From NCBI GenBank assembly GCA_000720535.1, contig JOAZ01000022.1, forward strand, positions 1 through 64,000: a stretch of DNA of 64,000 nucleotides, in the 5' to 3' direction. Origin of the DNA: Streptomyces halstedii. Lineage in GTDB: Bacteria > Actinomycetota > Actinomycetes > Streptomycetales > Streptomycetaceae. The position numbers and the translations under genes were made by a program. Below the pieces are notes generated by a model. That model saw only the letters and a program-made list of their open reading frames with translations. It had not been told where the DNA came from and ran no database searches. Each line of letters opens with the position of its first letter. Position 1 is the first letter of the stretch. Shown here in pieces: positions 54,091 to 63,948 of the stretch.

Positions 54091-54137
54091 AACGCCAGAG
54101 GGCCCAGTGTCACTTGCACACTGAGCCCTCTGGCGTT
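54091..54137. terminator. Terminator between ion channel and tRNA-Pro remnant
   Basis: Twenty-base arms AACGCCAGAGGGCCCAGTGT (54091-54110) and ACACTGAGCCCTCTGGCGTT (54118-54137) with one mismatch and a 7-base loop. It can serve the channel gene on the plus strand and was probably the terminator of the former tRNA-Pro gene on the minus strand. Confidence 0.85.
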
Positions 54138-54148
54138 GCTGCTTAGCT

Positions 54149-54191
54149 GTCGGGGTGGCGGGATTTGAATCCACGACCTCTTCGTCCCGAA
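54149..54191 (-). pseudogene. tRNA-Pro 3' fragment (attachment-site remnant)
   Basis: On the minus strand the 43 bases run from TTCGGGACGAAGAGG, part of the anticodon loop (CGG) and stem, through GTGGATTCAAATCC, the T-arm, to GCCACCCCGAC, the 3' acceptor end. The 5' half is missing: identity to tRNA-Pro stops at the anticodon, and unrelated sequence follows (TCATTC... reading inward). The universally paired G53 is A here, so the fragment could not be functional. This is the signature of an att site left by a tRNA-Pro-specific integrase such as that of pSAM2. Confidence 0.85.
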
Positions 54192-54596
54192 TGAGGGTCG
54201 GGCAGGATCGGCATCTGGTCGCCTTGCTAACGGTGCAGGTCAGGGCCAAGTCTTGGGTTGGTGTGGCAAGGGCTCGGTCGGCCTGCGGAGGAAGATCATC
54301 TCTCAGAATTCTCCCAAGTCCTGGTGCTGTGACCGACCCGCGAAGCGGGCGCCGCTTTTGTCGGCCGCTTCGCAGAGGCGAGTTTGCACGCTGCTTAGAG
54401 AGACTCAGGTACTTCTGCAGGGGTGGCATCGACGGGCTTTGCGTCCTGACCCGCATGGGCAGGGCGTGGTCTTGCCAACGCTGCGGCCCGGCCCGACGGG
54501 CCTTTGCTTGGGAATCGTGCGCCCAGACACCAGCGGCCCCTGGCGGGTAAGACGTCTGACGCGGCACTTCGTCGGGTTGTCGGAACGCCCGAAGGG
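54192..54596. other. Non-coding left arm of the integrated remnant
   Basis: 405 bases of mixed composition with no supported gene. Contains imperfect inverted repeats such as CCGACCCGCGAAGCGGGC (54331-54348) and GGCCGCTTCGCAGAGGCG nearby, which could be integrase arm-binding sites or a terminator. Confidence 0.4.
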
Positions 54597-57500
54597 TCAC
54601 CCCCGCTGCTCGTCGGTGTCGTACAGCCGCCAGGCCGGCCAACGCGCCGCTTCGGCTCCACCGTCACCATCGCCCAGCAGATTCCGGCGGTGCAACATGA
54701 GCCGGAGGTGGCGTGCCGCGTCGCCGTTCTCGTCCATTCCCCGATCGAGAAGTACGGGTTGGGGGGTAGCTCCGTCGGCGCGTATCACGGCGTCCGCGGG
54801 ATACCCGTTAACGGTTTCCCCCAGCGTGACAGTGGCTTCTTCCGCGAGGGAGAGGGTCTGGTACAGGCGTTTGAGCAGCACGTCCTCGTCTTCGCCTCCC
54901 AGGGCCAGGCCGTCCCGCTCCGCGGCCTCAAGCAGTGCGGCGCCCACGCCTCCCCGCTTCCGCCAGAGCTTCTTGTCCCCGACCACGATCAGGTGACTGC
55001 GGGCCCGGGTGATGGCGACGTTCCACAGGTTCAGCTGTTCACCGACCCATGCGACGGAGCCCGGGTGCATGCCTTCGCCGACGACGAGGGAGAACACCAT
55101 GACGTCGCGTTCACCGCCCTGGAAGGTGTGCACCGTACCGATGCGCAGACGCTCCTCGTCGTACGGGCGTAGCCGTTTGCGCAGGGTTTCGGCCTGTGCC
55201 GTGAAGGGGGTGACGACACCAACGGCGGCCTCGGGCGGCAGCTGTTCCAGCAGATAGCGGACGCTGTCGTGCACCTTGCGGATCTCGTTCTCGTTGACCC
55301 AGGAGCCACCGAACAGAGGCCGGGCGGCCCGCCCGGCCACATCCGTCCAGATCACGGCGGAACGGTTTGCCAGAGCTGGACGGCCACGGGTGTCGGTGAG
55401 AACGGTCAGCCCACCGTCGTAGAAGAACTCGTTGGAGATCCCCGCGATGTGCGGATGACAGCGGAAGTGCTCGTCGAGAAGCAGCGTGCCGCCCGCGGAC
55501 TGCTCGGCCGCGTGGAAGGCGGAGTGGCGCCGGTAGGCGAGGTGGTGCTTCTCCAGCCAGTCGGACCGCATCCCGTTCCCGCGCCTGACGAGAGCCTCGC
55601 GGTGCGGGCTGGTTTTCGTGATGTGCGTGAGCTGCATGGGGTCGCCGATGACCAGGGCGCGCCGTGCGCGGAACAGCAGGGGCAGGACTTGGGGATGGCG
55701 CACTGGCTGGCCTCGTCGATGACGACGAGGTCGAACAGGGCCGGGTCCGGAGGGAAACGCCGGGCGGAGAGGCTGGTGACCGCCCATCCGGCCACCGCGG
55801 GCGCGGTCATCGAGGTTCCCGAGCGCCCGAGGACCTTTCCCAACTGCGTCCAGTCGCCGCGTTTGCCCTCCCGGGCCGTCAACAGCTCCATGATGCGGCG
55901 GCGTCCTGCCCAGGCGGCAGCGTGGACCTTGGTGGCGAGGAACGTATGTGAAGCGTCCTGGACGGCGCTCTCCGCATCGCGGAGGTCACGCGTGAGCGCT
56001 GTGTCGTCAACAGCGGCCGCGCGCTCGCGCCCGTCACGCCATTCCGCCTCTGCCGCGGCGAACCCGGCGAGCGCGAGGCAGCCCGTGACGGGATCACCGG
56101 CGTACCCCTCCAGGCCGACCTTGCGCAGAAAGCGGGATCGGCGCCACGACCCGAGGAAGCGCGCGCGGGAGCGGCGGCGTGCGCTGTCCTCCAGCTCCCT
56201 CGGCAGTTGCGGGCCGCCGAGCAACTCCTGCAGTTCGGTGACGGTGATCCCGAGCTGTCCCGCGTAGTGGACTCGCGCCTCGCCTGCCTGGCGGAGCTTC
56301 AGCTCGGTCTCGGCGATATGGGCAAGATGCCGCCGTACCTCTGCCAGGCGGTCGGCGGCCAGCATGGTCTCCATGGCTGCCGTGGCCACGGTGGTGGACG
56401 GCTCCGGGCCGGTACGCAGCGCGTGGAGCGCGGCGGTCTCGTGCTCCGCGTTGCTCTTGCCGGTCTTCCGTGCCGAGCCGGTGCGTACGACGCTGCCGGG
56501 CACCAGCTCGTCGCAGCGGCGCCATACTTCGTCCACGGCATCGTTGTTGGTGGACGCGACGAGCACGGTCTGGCCTGCCGCGATCGCCGTGGCTACGAGA
56601 TTGGCGACCAGTTGGCTCTTGCCGGTGCCGGGCGGGCCCGTGGCCACGGTGAGGCGACGGGTCATGGCGGACCGGAGAACCAAGCTCTGCGCCTCGTTGC
56701 AGGGCAGCGGAGTCACGAGGCCCGTCGGCTCGGGATCTGTGTGGGCGAGGCATCGGATGCGCTGCGAGGGGTCGGGTGCGAGCACCCCGAGGGCGGTATT
56801 TCCGATCTGGTCCGTCTGTTCGGTGATGCGGGCGAAGTCGTTGAGAAGCCCCTTCGTGAAGTTCGTCTGGGGGCGTGCCGAGAACAGGACCGCGGTGTTG
56901 CGGGCCCCGTGGCCGGGTGTGCGCACGTCGATGTGGTCGGCGAGCTGGTCGGGACGGAGCTCCTGTACGCACGGCAGCTCGAACTCCTGGGTGAGGAGGT
57001 TGCGTACCTCCACCGCCATACGGTCGTGCTGTCCTCGATGCCAGGACGGCTGAAACGTGTCGATGAGCTGGTTGGCCTCATCCTCGCCAAGCCAGTCGTG
57101 GGCCAACTGAGGGTGTGGCTGGACCGGCCCGAACGGCTTCAGCCGCACTTCGCCCTCGTCCTGGACGATCTCGACCCGGCGCACCAGCAGGGGCGCGAAC
57201 TTCGGCTGCTGCCAGGGGCTCCCGGTACGAGGCCCGGTGAGTAGTACGGCCGGATAGCCCGCCCACAGCTCGGCGTCCTCCTCTGCGGCTGAATCCACCA
57301 GCGGGCCCGCTTCCTTGGGAAGCGCGACGCAGCCGTCGTCGTCGACGTTGCCGGAGATGAACCTCTCCGCGCCGTCCAGACACACGTACGACGTGCCCTG
57401 CCGACTCACGTCCATGAGAGGTGTCTCGGCACTCTCGGCCAGGACGCACTCGCGGTAGTAGTCCAGCAGGTTGGTCCAGGTGGGTTGTGCGTGAGCGGAC

Positions 57501-58360
57501 TTCACGGCGTGTGGCGGTGCAGCTTCTCCCGCGGCTGCCCGGGGCCGAGGACTCAGAGGATTCAGGATGGGGGCTCGGCCGAAGGGGCTGTCCGCGATGA
57601 CGATGCGGTCGTCGACGCCGAGCGCGGACTGCACCGGCACCTGACGCCCGCTGTCCTGGGCACGCATACGCCGGTTGACATAGTGGAACAGGTCGCTGAC
57701 CGTCACCGCGCTGCCGCTGTCCTTGCTGACCTTCCCCGTGCGCAGCGCCTCGATGACCTCGCCGGTGAATGCTGACGGCTTCACATCATCGCCGCCGCCC
57801 GCGTCCGCGTACGAGTCCTCCCCGGCCCGCGAGGACGACAGGACGTACACGCCCCTGCTCGTCAGCGGGGGCCGCTCGCCGGACTTCACCACAGAGCCGT
57901 CACCTTGCCGGTCGGACGTACGCAGACCCACAGCGAACCCGCCGCTGCGGCAGCAGTCGATCATTACGATCTTCTGTGGTGCGACGCATTCCTCCAACGC
58001 GTCGTTGAGAAACCCGGCGCTGACTCCGGTCGCGGCCACCCGGTCGTAGTCGGTGTCCTTGGCGACGAAGTGGAACTCGCCGCCGTCACGTACGGCGCGC
58101 ACCCCGTGCCCGGAGACGTACACGAGTGCGAGTTCGTCCTCCTCGCACTCCTGGAGGAACTCACCGATGACCGCCCGCATGTCATCGGCGGCGAGATCGG
58201 ATTCCGTCTGTACGGAGACGAAGTTGCCGATCTTGCGGTGCTTCAGGACCTGGGTGAGTCCCCATACGTCCGCCCTTACGGAAGCCAGCGAAGAGAAGCG
58301 GCTGTCGTCGTAGTGCTCGTTGCTGATCAGGAGAGCCCGGCGCTGGTGGAAGCGGGTCAC
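54597..58360 (-). pseudogene. Caspase-superfamily 1 helicase fusion, frameshifted
   Basis: Starts at GTG 58360, overlapping the EACC1-like gene by 4 bases. Residues ~1-230 are a caspase-fold C14 peptidase: catalytic His85 in VYVSGHGVR and Cys in MIDCCRSGG (136-137). Walker A GPPGTGKSQLVANL lies near residue 574 and Walker B VVIDEASQCA near 880, typical of UPF1/DNA2-like SF1 helicases. The rest (GDPMQL, LDEHFRCHP, VGVVTPF, GTVHTFQGGERDV, NVAITRARSHLIVVGD) is complete but in another frame, joined at a G4 run at 55691-55694 (C4 in the mRNA). Adding one base would give 1254 residues in a single frame. Could be a true pseudogene, sequencing error or -1 slippage. Confidence 0.85.
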
Positions 58361-58773
58361 GCCGCGTCGTCATCCGATGCGGGACCGTCGTCGCCGGCGA
58401 CCCGGTCCTGGAACTTCCTGGCCATGCGCTCCTGTGCGTCGTCCGGGCGACCGGTGATCTCGATGGAATCCTCCCCGAAGGTGACCACGACCTTGCGGTG
58501 CCGCTCCTTGGCGCACCACTCCTTGATCAGGGTGATCAGGACCTGGGACGCCGGGCGGGCGACGGCGGCGGTGGTGGCGGCCCAGAGAGCCACCTCACCG
58601 ACGCCTGTGCCCTTGCTTCCCGGTTCGGAGGGTCCGTCGGCGTCATGGAAGCCGACGACGAGATCGGCTTCCCTCCGCAGGCTGTCGTGCAGATCCCGGG
58701 TGAGACGCTCCTGCCGGAGTGTGTCGCCGCCTGTGGGCACGGTGAGTGTCCACGGCGATCCCCCGTTGTGCAT
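58357..58773 (-). CDS. EACC1-like effector-associated component
   Basis: 138 residues from ATG 58773, with AAGGAG 6 bases upstream. The N-terminal half is WTLTVPTGG, then LRQERLTRDLHDSLRREADL and VVGFHDADG. A Gly-rich link leads to a hydrophobic helix (VALWAATTAAVARPASQVLI) and then KEWCAKERHRKVVVTFGEDS, ending in a beta strand and ITGRPDDAQERM. This pattern matches what I know of effector-associated constant component 1, small proteins that accompany protease, STAND or caspase effectors in actinobacterial conflict systems. Overlap of 4 bases with the caspase gene supports a joint function. Confidence 0.75.
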   Translation of the reverse strand: MHNGGSPWTLTVPTGGDTLRQERLTRDLHDSLRREADLVVGFHDADGPSEPGSKGTGVGEVALWAATTAAVARPASQVLITLIKEWCAKERHRKVVVTFGEDSIEITGRPDDAQERMARKFQDRVAGDDGPASDDDAA

Positions 58774-58978
58774 GTGCCGCTCCTTGCCTTCGCGTATACG
58801 CCTGCTGGTCTGTTCAGCGACTTTGGCACGCAGGCCGTCGGGAGGGACAGCCGGGCTGGGCTGGAGGTACGGCATCAGGCCACTCCGCCCAGCGACGGAA
58901 GGAATGTGTCCGACCACTGCCCGGCCTGCCCGAGTCGGCACGGACTGGCTTCTCCTACGGGGATATCCTTCGTACCGG

Positions 58979-60385
58979 TCAGCCTCGGGAACGGTCGTAG
59001 GGCGATGCCGACTCCGGCACCACCCTTATCGCGAGTGCGGTGCCGTCTGGTCGGATGGAACTCGCACCCCAGTCGTCGATGTCGTCCGGCTCAGGCCAGT
59101 CATTCCGCCGTTCATACGCCTGTCGGCGATACTCTTCCACCTTGCCCTCCGCGAGCAGGGCGTAGAGATCTGAGGCCACGCCTGAAAACGCTTCGACCCG
59201 CGTGCCGTTGATACGGAAGACCTGGTCAGTGCCGACGTACTGCTCGCCGGCGAGACAGGCTTTCGCGTCGTGGACACTGGCAGTCCCGGCGTAGGCGGTT
59301 TCGCTGAAGTGCTTGCGGCCCTGCTCGTCGATCAAATATTGGCCGACAGTCCCACCGCCGCCAGCCAGGGAGAGCTGCCCGGCGGCGTGCGCCCGGGCGA
59401 CGACGCGGCTGAACCACGAGAACTCCTTCTCAGGGATCAGGAATGCGTTGTGCCGTTCCGCCCCCCGTTCCTCGGGGAGGGTCACGGAGTCCACGTACGG
59501 CAGGGTCCGGCGGCCGATGGCCGTATCGGCTGAATCCGCACCGGCCGCCGGTCGTACTGGAAGCTCGACACCTCCATCCGTGTGCAGGACATGCACCGTC
59601 ACACCGGCGGCGGCCAGGAACTCGGTCGAGGTCGTGAGCGCGGGAGTCGCGTTCCGCTGCCCCAGATGGAATCGCTCCACGCGCTCACTGCCCCGGGCCA
59701 GCTGCCTGTATGTCGTGCGAGAGCTTGCGGAGGTCTTCGGCTTCACGGCCTGATGGTTGCCGTTCACGGTCACCACGAAGACTCGGGAGCCTTCACCGGG
59801 ACGCCATGCCTCCAACAGGAAGTCCGGCCGCGGCCTCGCGCCCAGAGTCCCGGCCGGCTTTGTTCGCGCGAAGCCGGGAAGCAGGACGGTTTCCGCGTCG
59901 ACAATGCTGATCAGGTGGTCCGGATACCTTTCGCAAAGCGCCCATTCAGCGACGGCGAGCCCGAACGCTCGGCCCAGCTCCCTTGCCTGCATGGCCCGAT
60001 AGGACAGTTCGGGCGCTTTCCCCTCATCGGTAAGGCGCAGACTTCCGTGCCGGTCGGCGGCGAAGGCGCGGCAGTATTTCAGCCCCTGCCAGTGCTCAGC
60101 GAGTCCCCTGCCTCGTCCTTGCCGCGCCAAGGCCGTACCGCGCGCGAATGTCGCGAGCACATCCCATGGAGTTACCCATAGGGGACCACGCTCGGCCCGG
60201 GGTAGGTGGCGCAGGCCCGGCTTGCGCGGACCGTGACCTTCGTTCGAGGTCTTCTTTTTCGCCCGCTCGCGGTCGACGGCGTTGGCTGCTTTCCCCACTC
60301 CGGCGCTGAGTTCGGTCGATGAGTTCACCTGCACGGTCAGAAGGTCACCGAGACGCTTGATCACGTCGAAGGCCGTGGAGTCCAT
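58979..60385 (-). CDS. Hypothetical protein of the conflict island, 468 residues
   Basis: Starts at ATG 60385; the frame upstream overlaps the integrase remnant antisense and is rejected. No ribosome site is seen, so possibly leaderless. The N-terminal ~60 residues are helical and polar with a Lys-rich patch (RERAKKKTSNEGHGPRK). The middle contains a strand-rich nuclease-like pattern, RPDFLLEAW then SRVFVVTVNGNHQ, suggestive of a PD-(D/E)xK core with a substituted lysine. The C-terminal half has LPYVDSVTLPEERGAERHNAF and aromatic blocks. I recognise no family. It lies 205 bases upstream of the EACC1-like gene on the same strand. Confidence 0.65.
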   Translation of the reverse strand: MDSTAFDVIKRLGDLLTVQVNSSTELSAGVGKAANAVDRERAKKKTSNEGHGPRKPGLRHLPRAERGPLWVTPWDVLATFARGTALARQGRGRGLAEHWQGLKYCRAFAADRHGSLRLTDEGKAPELSYRAMQARELGRAFGLAVAEWALCERYPDHLISIVDAETVLLPGFARTKPAGTLGARPRPDFLLEAWRPGEGSRVFVVTVNGNHQAVKPKTSASSRTTYRQLARGSERVERFHLGQRNATPALTTSTEFLAAAGVTVHVLHTDGGVELPVRPAAGADSADTAIGRRTLPYVDSVTLPEERGAERHNAFLIPEKEFSWFSRVVARAHAAGQLSLAGGGGTVGQYLIDEQGRKHFSETAYAGTASVHDAKACLAGEQYVGTDQVFRINGTRVEAFSGVASDLYALLAEGKVEEYRRQAYERRNDWPEPDDIDDWGASSIRPDGTALAIRVVPESASPYDRSRG

Positions 60386-60506
60386 GCAAAGGGACGGTAG
60401 GAACCCCCGATATCGACGACAAGAATGCGATTCAGGCCATGGTGGCGCAGTCGCCCGACTCCGTGAGTAGCTGGACGAGGTTCTTCCGGTTGTACGCAGC
60501 GATGCC

Positions 60507-60842
60507 GTGGTACCCGGAGTCCCCGCACGAGGACGCGGTGCCGGCCAACGAGCGGACGCCTGCTGGCTCCCGATCGCCAAGGGCCTCACGCCCCACGGAC
60601 TGCGCCACACCCACAGGACCATGATGGAGGACCTTGGCACCGAGAAGGTCCTCATGGACCAGCGCATGGGACACATCGACGGCTCCGTTTCGGCGCGCTA
60701 TGCCCATGTCACGCCGGGCATGCGCAAACGCCTCGTGCTCGGCTTGACCGAGCAGTGGGAGGCAGCGCTCGCTGCGCGCCTGTCGATGTGTCCCAAGTCG
60801 CCCGTGCACGTGCTCGACGCCCTCCTGCGTGTACGCCGGTAA
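60507..60842 (+). pseudogene. Tyrosine integrase C-terminal fragment
   Basis: From about 60563 the frame gives the end of an AICE-type tyrosine recombinase: LTPHGLRHTHRTMMEDLG (HxxR), VLMDQRMGHIDGS (His) and SARYAHVTPGMRKR with the nucleophile Tyr, ending at 60842. The N-terminal core-binding domain and the first catalytic arginine are absent. Sequence style resembles integrases of pSAM2-like elements that target tRNA-Pro, agreeing with the fragment at 54149. Non-functional. Confidence 0.85.
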
Positions 60843-61281
60843 CACGGACCGAGGCGAAGTCTGGGCGGCGCGAGGCGCCCGGACTTCCCGATCGCAGGGG
60901 TGAAATCCGGGCCGGACCGCCCGGCCCTGCTGGAAGTTGCTTCTCGGGTCATGCGGACCGCCTCTCGGGCCTCGGATGAAGAGGGGGAATGCCTGACGCG
61001 GACATACGGGCCTAATATGAGGACCGCCTCGGCCGTTCGGGACTCGCTTGGCCGCCTGTCTCGGACGACCGAGCGCCTTTCCGTGCGAGCCCGGCCGACG
61101 GTAGACGACTCGGCGGAGTGGCACCTGGGTGCCATACGATTGCGGCGGCCTGCAGCTCCGCCCGTCACCATGCGTGAAACGGTTGAGCGACCTTGCGTGG
61201 TCGCGCCTGCTGCACCCTCCCGACTTCGGCCCGCCGTGGCACCGCCGCCGGCGCCAAACGTACGAAATGGAGCATCCAAGG
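60843..61281. other. metG upstream region, no gene seen
   Basis: 439 bases. The A/T-containing stretch GGCCTAATATGAGGACC (61009-61025) and CCATACGATTGCGG (61131-61144) may be promoter parts. No T-box specifier, no tRNA and no second att site are recognised. A hairpin GCGAGGCGCCCGG-type sequence follows the integrase stop. Confidence 0.4.
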
Positions 61282-63003
61282 ATGGCTCGACACCTGGTAA
61301 CCAGCGCGCTTCCCTACATCAACGGGATCAAGCACCTGGGCAACATGGTCGGGTCGATGCTTCCGGCGGATGTGTACTCCCGGTACCTCCGCCAGCGTGG
61401 TCACGACGTCCTGTACATCTGCGCGACCGACGAGCACGGGACGCCCGCCGAGCTGGCCGCCAAGGCGTCCGGGCTCTCGGTGGCCGAGTTCTGCGCGCAG
61501 GCCCACGACGACCAGAAGGCCGTGTACGACGGTTTCCAGCTGGCCTTCGACTACTTCGGGCGCAGCTCCTCGCAGCAGAACGTCGAGATCACCCAGCACT
61601 TCGCGCGGAAGCTGAAGGAGAACGGCTTCATCGAGGAGCGGGCGATCCGCCAGGTCTACTCGCCGGTCGACGGCCGCTTCCTCCCCGACCGGTACGTCGA
61701 GGGGACCTGCCCGCACTGCGGTTACGACAAGGCGCGCGGCGACCAGTGCGAGAACTGCACCCGCGTCCTGGACCCGACGGACCTGCTGCAGCCCCGTTCG
61801 GCGATCAGCGGCTCCACGGAGCTGGAGGTCCGCGAGACGAAGCACCTGTTCCTGCTCCAGTCGAAGCTCCAGCACGAGGTCGAGGCGTGGGTGGCGCGGC
61901 ATGAGGCCGACTGGCCGCAGCTGTCCTCCTCCATCGCCCGCAAGTGGCTGACCGAGGGCCTGCACGACCGGGCGATCACCCGCGACCTGGACTGGGGCGT
62001 GCCGGTCCCGGCGGACACCTGGCCGGAGCTGGCGGCCGAGGGCAAGGTCTTCTACGTCTGGTTCGACGCCCCGATCGAGTACATCGGCGCGACGAAGGAG
62101 TGGGCGGACGCCGCCCCGGACGGTGAGAGGCGCGACTGGAAGTCGTGGTGGTACGAGGCCGACGACACGGTCCGTTACACGCAGTTCATGGCGAAGGACA
62201 ACGTCCCGTTCCACACGGTGATGTTCCCGGCCACCGAGCTGGGCGTGCGCGAGCCGTGGAAGAAGGTCGATGTCGTCAAGGGCTTCAACTGGCTGACGTA
62301 CTACGGCGGCAAGTTCTCCACCTCCCAGAAGCGGGGCATCTTCACCGACGCCGCGCTGGAGACGCTCCCGGCCGACTACTGGCGCTATTTCCTGATCGCC
62401 AACGCCCCCGAGTCCGACGACTCCTCCTTCACCTGGGAGCACTTCGCGGCTACGGTCAACAAGGACCTGGCCGACACCCTCGGCAACTTCGTCAACCGCG
62501 TCCTGTCCTTCTCCCGCAAGCGTTTCGGCGACGAGGCCCCCGCAGGGAACGCGGCAGGCGAGGCGGAGACGCGACTGGGCGAGGAGATCGCCCGACTCCT
62601 GGCCGAGTACGAGGAGCACATGGACACCCTCCAGTACCGCAAGGCCGGCACGGCGCTCAGGGCTCTGTGGTCGGCGGGCAACTCCTACCTGGAGGAGAAG
62701 GCCCCTTGGCTGGAGATCAAGACTGACCCGGAGGGCGCGGCCCTGACCCTGCGCACGGCGATGAACCTCATCCACCTGTACGCGATCGTCTCCGAACCCT
62801 TCATCCCGGCCTCGGCGGCCGCCATGCGGGGCGCCTTCGCCCTGACCGCCGACACCGCGACCTGGGTGACGGCCGAAGAGGCGAAGTCCCTGGCCTCGGT
62901 CCCGGCCGGCACCCCGTTCACGGTCCCGCCGGTGCTCTTCGCGAAGATCACGGAGGAGGACCTGGAGTCCTACCGTGCGCGCTTCGGCGGATCCGACGCC
63001 TGA
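61282..63003 (+). CDS. metG: Methionyl-tRNA synthetase
   Basis: 573 residues from ATG 61282 (an in-frame ATG at 61267 is possible). Class I blocks: [11 protein letters not shown] for the HIGH motif, [13 protein letters not shown], a Cys4 zinc site ([17 protein letters not shown]), [17 protein letters not shown], and KFSTSQKRG for KMSKS. The anticodon-binding helical domain follows ([15 protein letters not shown]). No C-terminal EMAP-like dimer domain, normal for this group. Essential gene bordering the element remnant. Confidence 0.97.
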   Translation: MARHLVTSALPYINGIKHLGNMVGSMLPADVYSRYLRQRGHDVLYICATDEHGTPAELAAKASGLSVAEFCAQAHDDQKAVYDGFQLAFDYFGRSSSQQNVEITQHFARKLKENGFIEERAIRQVYSPVDGRFLPDRYVEGTCPHCGYDKARGDQCENCTRVLDPTDLLQPRSAISGSTELEVRETKHLFLLQSKLQHEVEAWVARHEADWPQLSSSIARKWLTEGLHDRAITRDLDWGVPVPADTWPELAAEGKVFYVWFDAPIEYIGATKEWADAAPDGERRDWKSWWYEADDTVRYTQFMAKDNVPFHTVMFPATELGVREPWKKVDVVKGFNWLTYYGGKFSTSQKRGIFTDAALETLPADYWRYFLIANAPESDDSSFTWEHFAATVNKDLADTLGNFVNRVLSFSRKRFGDEAPAGNAAGEAETRLGEEIARLLAEYEEHMDTLQYRKAGTALRALWSAGNSYLEEKAPWLEIKTDPEGAALTLRTAMNLIHLYAIVSEPFIPASAAAMRGAFALTADTATWVTAEEAKSLASVPAGTPFTVPPVLFAKITEEDLESYRARFGGSDA

Positions 63004-63127
63004 CTGCGTCTTCGTCCGACGGTACGGGCGCGGAAGCGCCCAGCCGGTTCATGTCGGCTCGGACTCAACCAGGGCGGGGGGCTACGTGGGTGCCGCTCTG
63101 CTCACCTGCTGCACTGGCCCGTAGTGC

Positions 63128-63553
63128 TCAGGCCACGGCCGGACTCGCCCCATGGCGTTCGTAGAGCCGTTTCACCTGCGTGATCCAGAACTCGAACTTC
63201 TCGTCTGCGGATGCACTCATAGGCAGAAGCCGGAGTTCTTTGGCCAGCTGGTAGAAACCGGATCCGGCGTCGTTGGCACCCAGGTAGTTCACCAGTGCCG
63301 AGAGCATGACAGGAGGGTCGGAAGGGGCGATCTCCTGATCCCGCTCCACGATCAATCCGAGCAGATGCCCCACGGCCGCGCGCTCATCAGCCCGCTCGAA
63401 GTCGAAGGCGCGGCAGCCGGTTCGCTTGGCCAGGGTGACGCTGAGCTCTGTGTAGGAGGTGAGCTTGCCAAGTTTCGCGCGCTCGACGAGGAATCCCCGT
63501 CCGGCGTCTACGAGCACGTCCCACTCGCTGTCTGCGCGGCCGTATCCAGGCAT
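63128..63553 (-). CDS. Hypothetical protein, 141 residues
   Basis: Starts at ATG 63553 with GGAGGGG 6 bases upstream. Soluble, mixed alpha/beta: WDVLVDAGRGFLVERAKLGK, LTSYTELSVTLAKRTGCRAF, HLLGLIVERDQEIAPSD, and a helical C-terminus with FEFWITQVKRLYERHG. I recognise no domain. Base composition is less GC-rich than the chromosome core, as for the divergent gene next to it. It may be accessory DNA. Confidence 0.7.
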   Translation of the reverse strand: MPGYGRADSEWDVLVDAGRGFLVERAKLGKLTSYTELSVTLAKRTGCRAFDFERADERAAVGHLLGLIVERDQEIAPSDPPVMLSALVNYLGANDAGSGFYQLAKELRLLPMSASADEKFEFWITQVKRLYERHGASPAVA

Positions 63554-63717
63554 CCCGTCCCCTCCGAGCCAAGCCGATCCATACGCGGAAACGTACAGTG
63601 ACGGCGCGGGTCCCACAATCGCTCGTTCGGTGGCGAATGAGTGCGAAGTCAGGACAACCCTCTTTGCCCATCTGGCCCTTACGGTAAGGCGAGTTGGCAG
63701 GCAACCTCGGAGGGCAT

Positions 63718-63948
63718 ATGAGCAGCACTCAGACACACGCTGAAATTCTCAGCGAGGCCATCCACGCCCTCTATGGGACCTGGGACGCTGAACGCGCCTT
63801 GGCGGCCCTGTTCGGAGCTGGATACCGTCCAGCTGATGTGGCGACCGGGAAGAAGCGGGCACGCCAGGTGCTCCGAGAGCTTGCCGACGCCGGTGTCATC
63901 GTGAAGGTGAGTGCGAGGCCCGTGGAATACCGACGCACTGACGGCTGA
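63718..63948 (+). CDS. Small winged-helix-like protein, 76 residues
   Basis: Starts at ATG 63718 with GGAGG 4 bases upstream. Helices LSEAIHALYG, ERALAALFGAGYRPADVATG and KKRARQVLRELADAGVIV followed by a strand-like VKVSARPVEYRR suggest a wing, as in small DNA-binding proteins, but no family is recognised. It is divergent from the 141-residue gene; 52 bases of sequence remain after it. Confidence 0.65.
   Translation: MSSTQTHAEILSEAIHALYGTWDAERALAALFGAGYRPADVATGKKRARQVLRELADAGVIVKVSARPVEYRRTDG

Larger units (their letters stand above)
54149..60842. mobile_element. Remnant of a pSAM2-like integrative element carrying a conflict module
   Basis: The left edge is the tRNA-Pro 3' fragment; the right-hand marker is a truncated tyrosine integrase reading outward at 60507-60842. 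Between them lie the caspase-helicase, EACC1-like and 468-residue genes. No replication (repSA/prim-pol), transfer (traB) or excision gene is present, and no second att or complete tRNA-Pro is seen up to metG at 61282. The right end is therefore deleted or decayed. Its exact limit is unknown. Confidence 0.7.

Noticed and set aside
54149-54240. Complete functional tRNA-Pro gene
   Set aside because: Only the 3' half is present, the sequence beyond the anticodon does not pair, and G53 is mutated.
54597-55787. Separate short helicase gene
   Set aside because: Its start region is a shadow of the caspase-helicase gene and it begins in mid-domain; it is the frameshifted end of that gene.
60843-61281. 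T-box or other riboswitch upstream of metG
   Set aside because: No T-box core, specifier loop or S-box pattern could be found; only weak promoter-like pieces.
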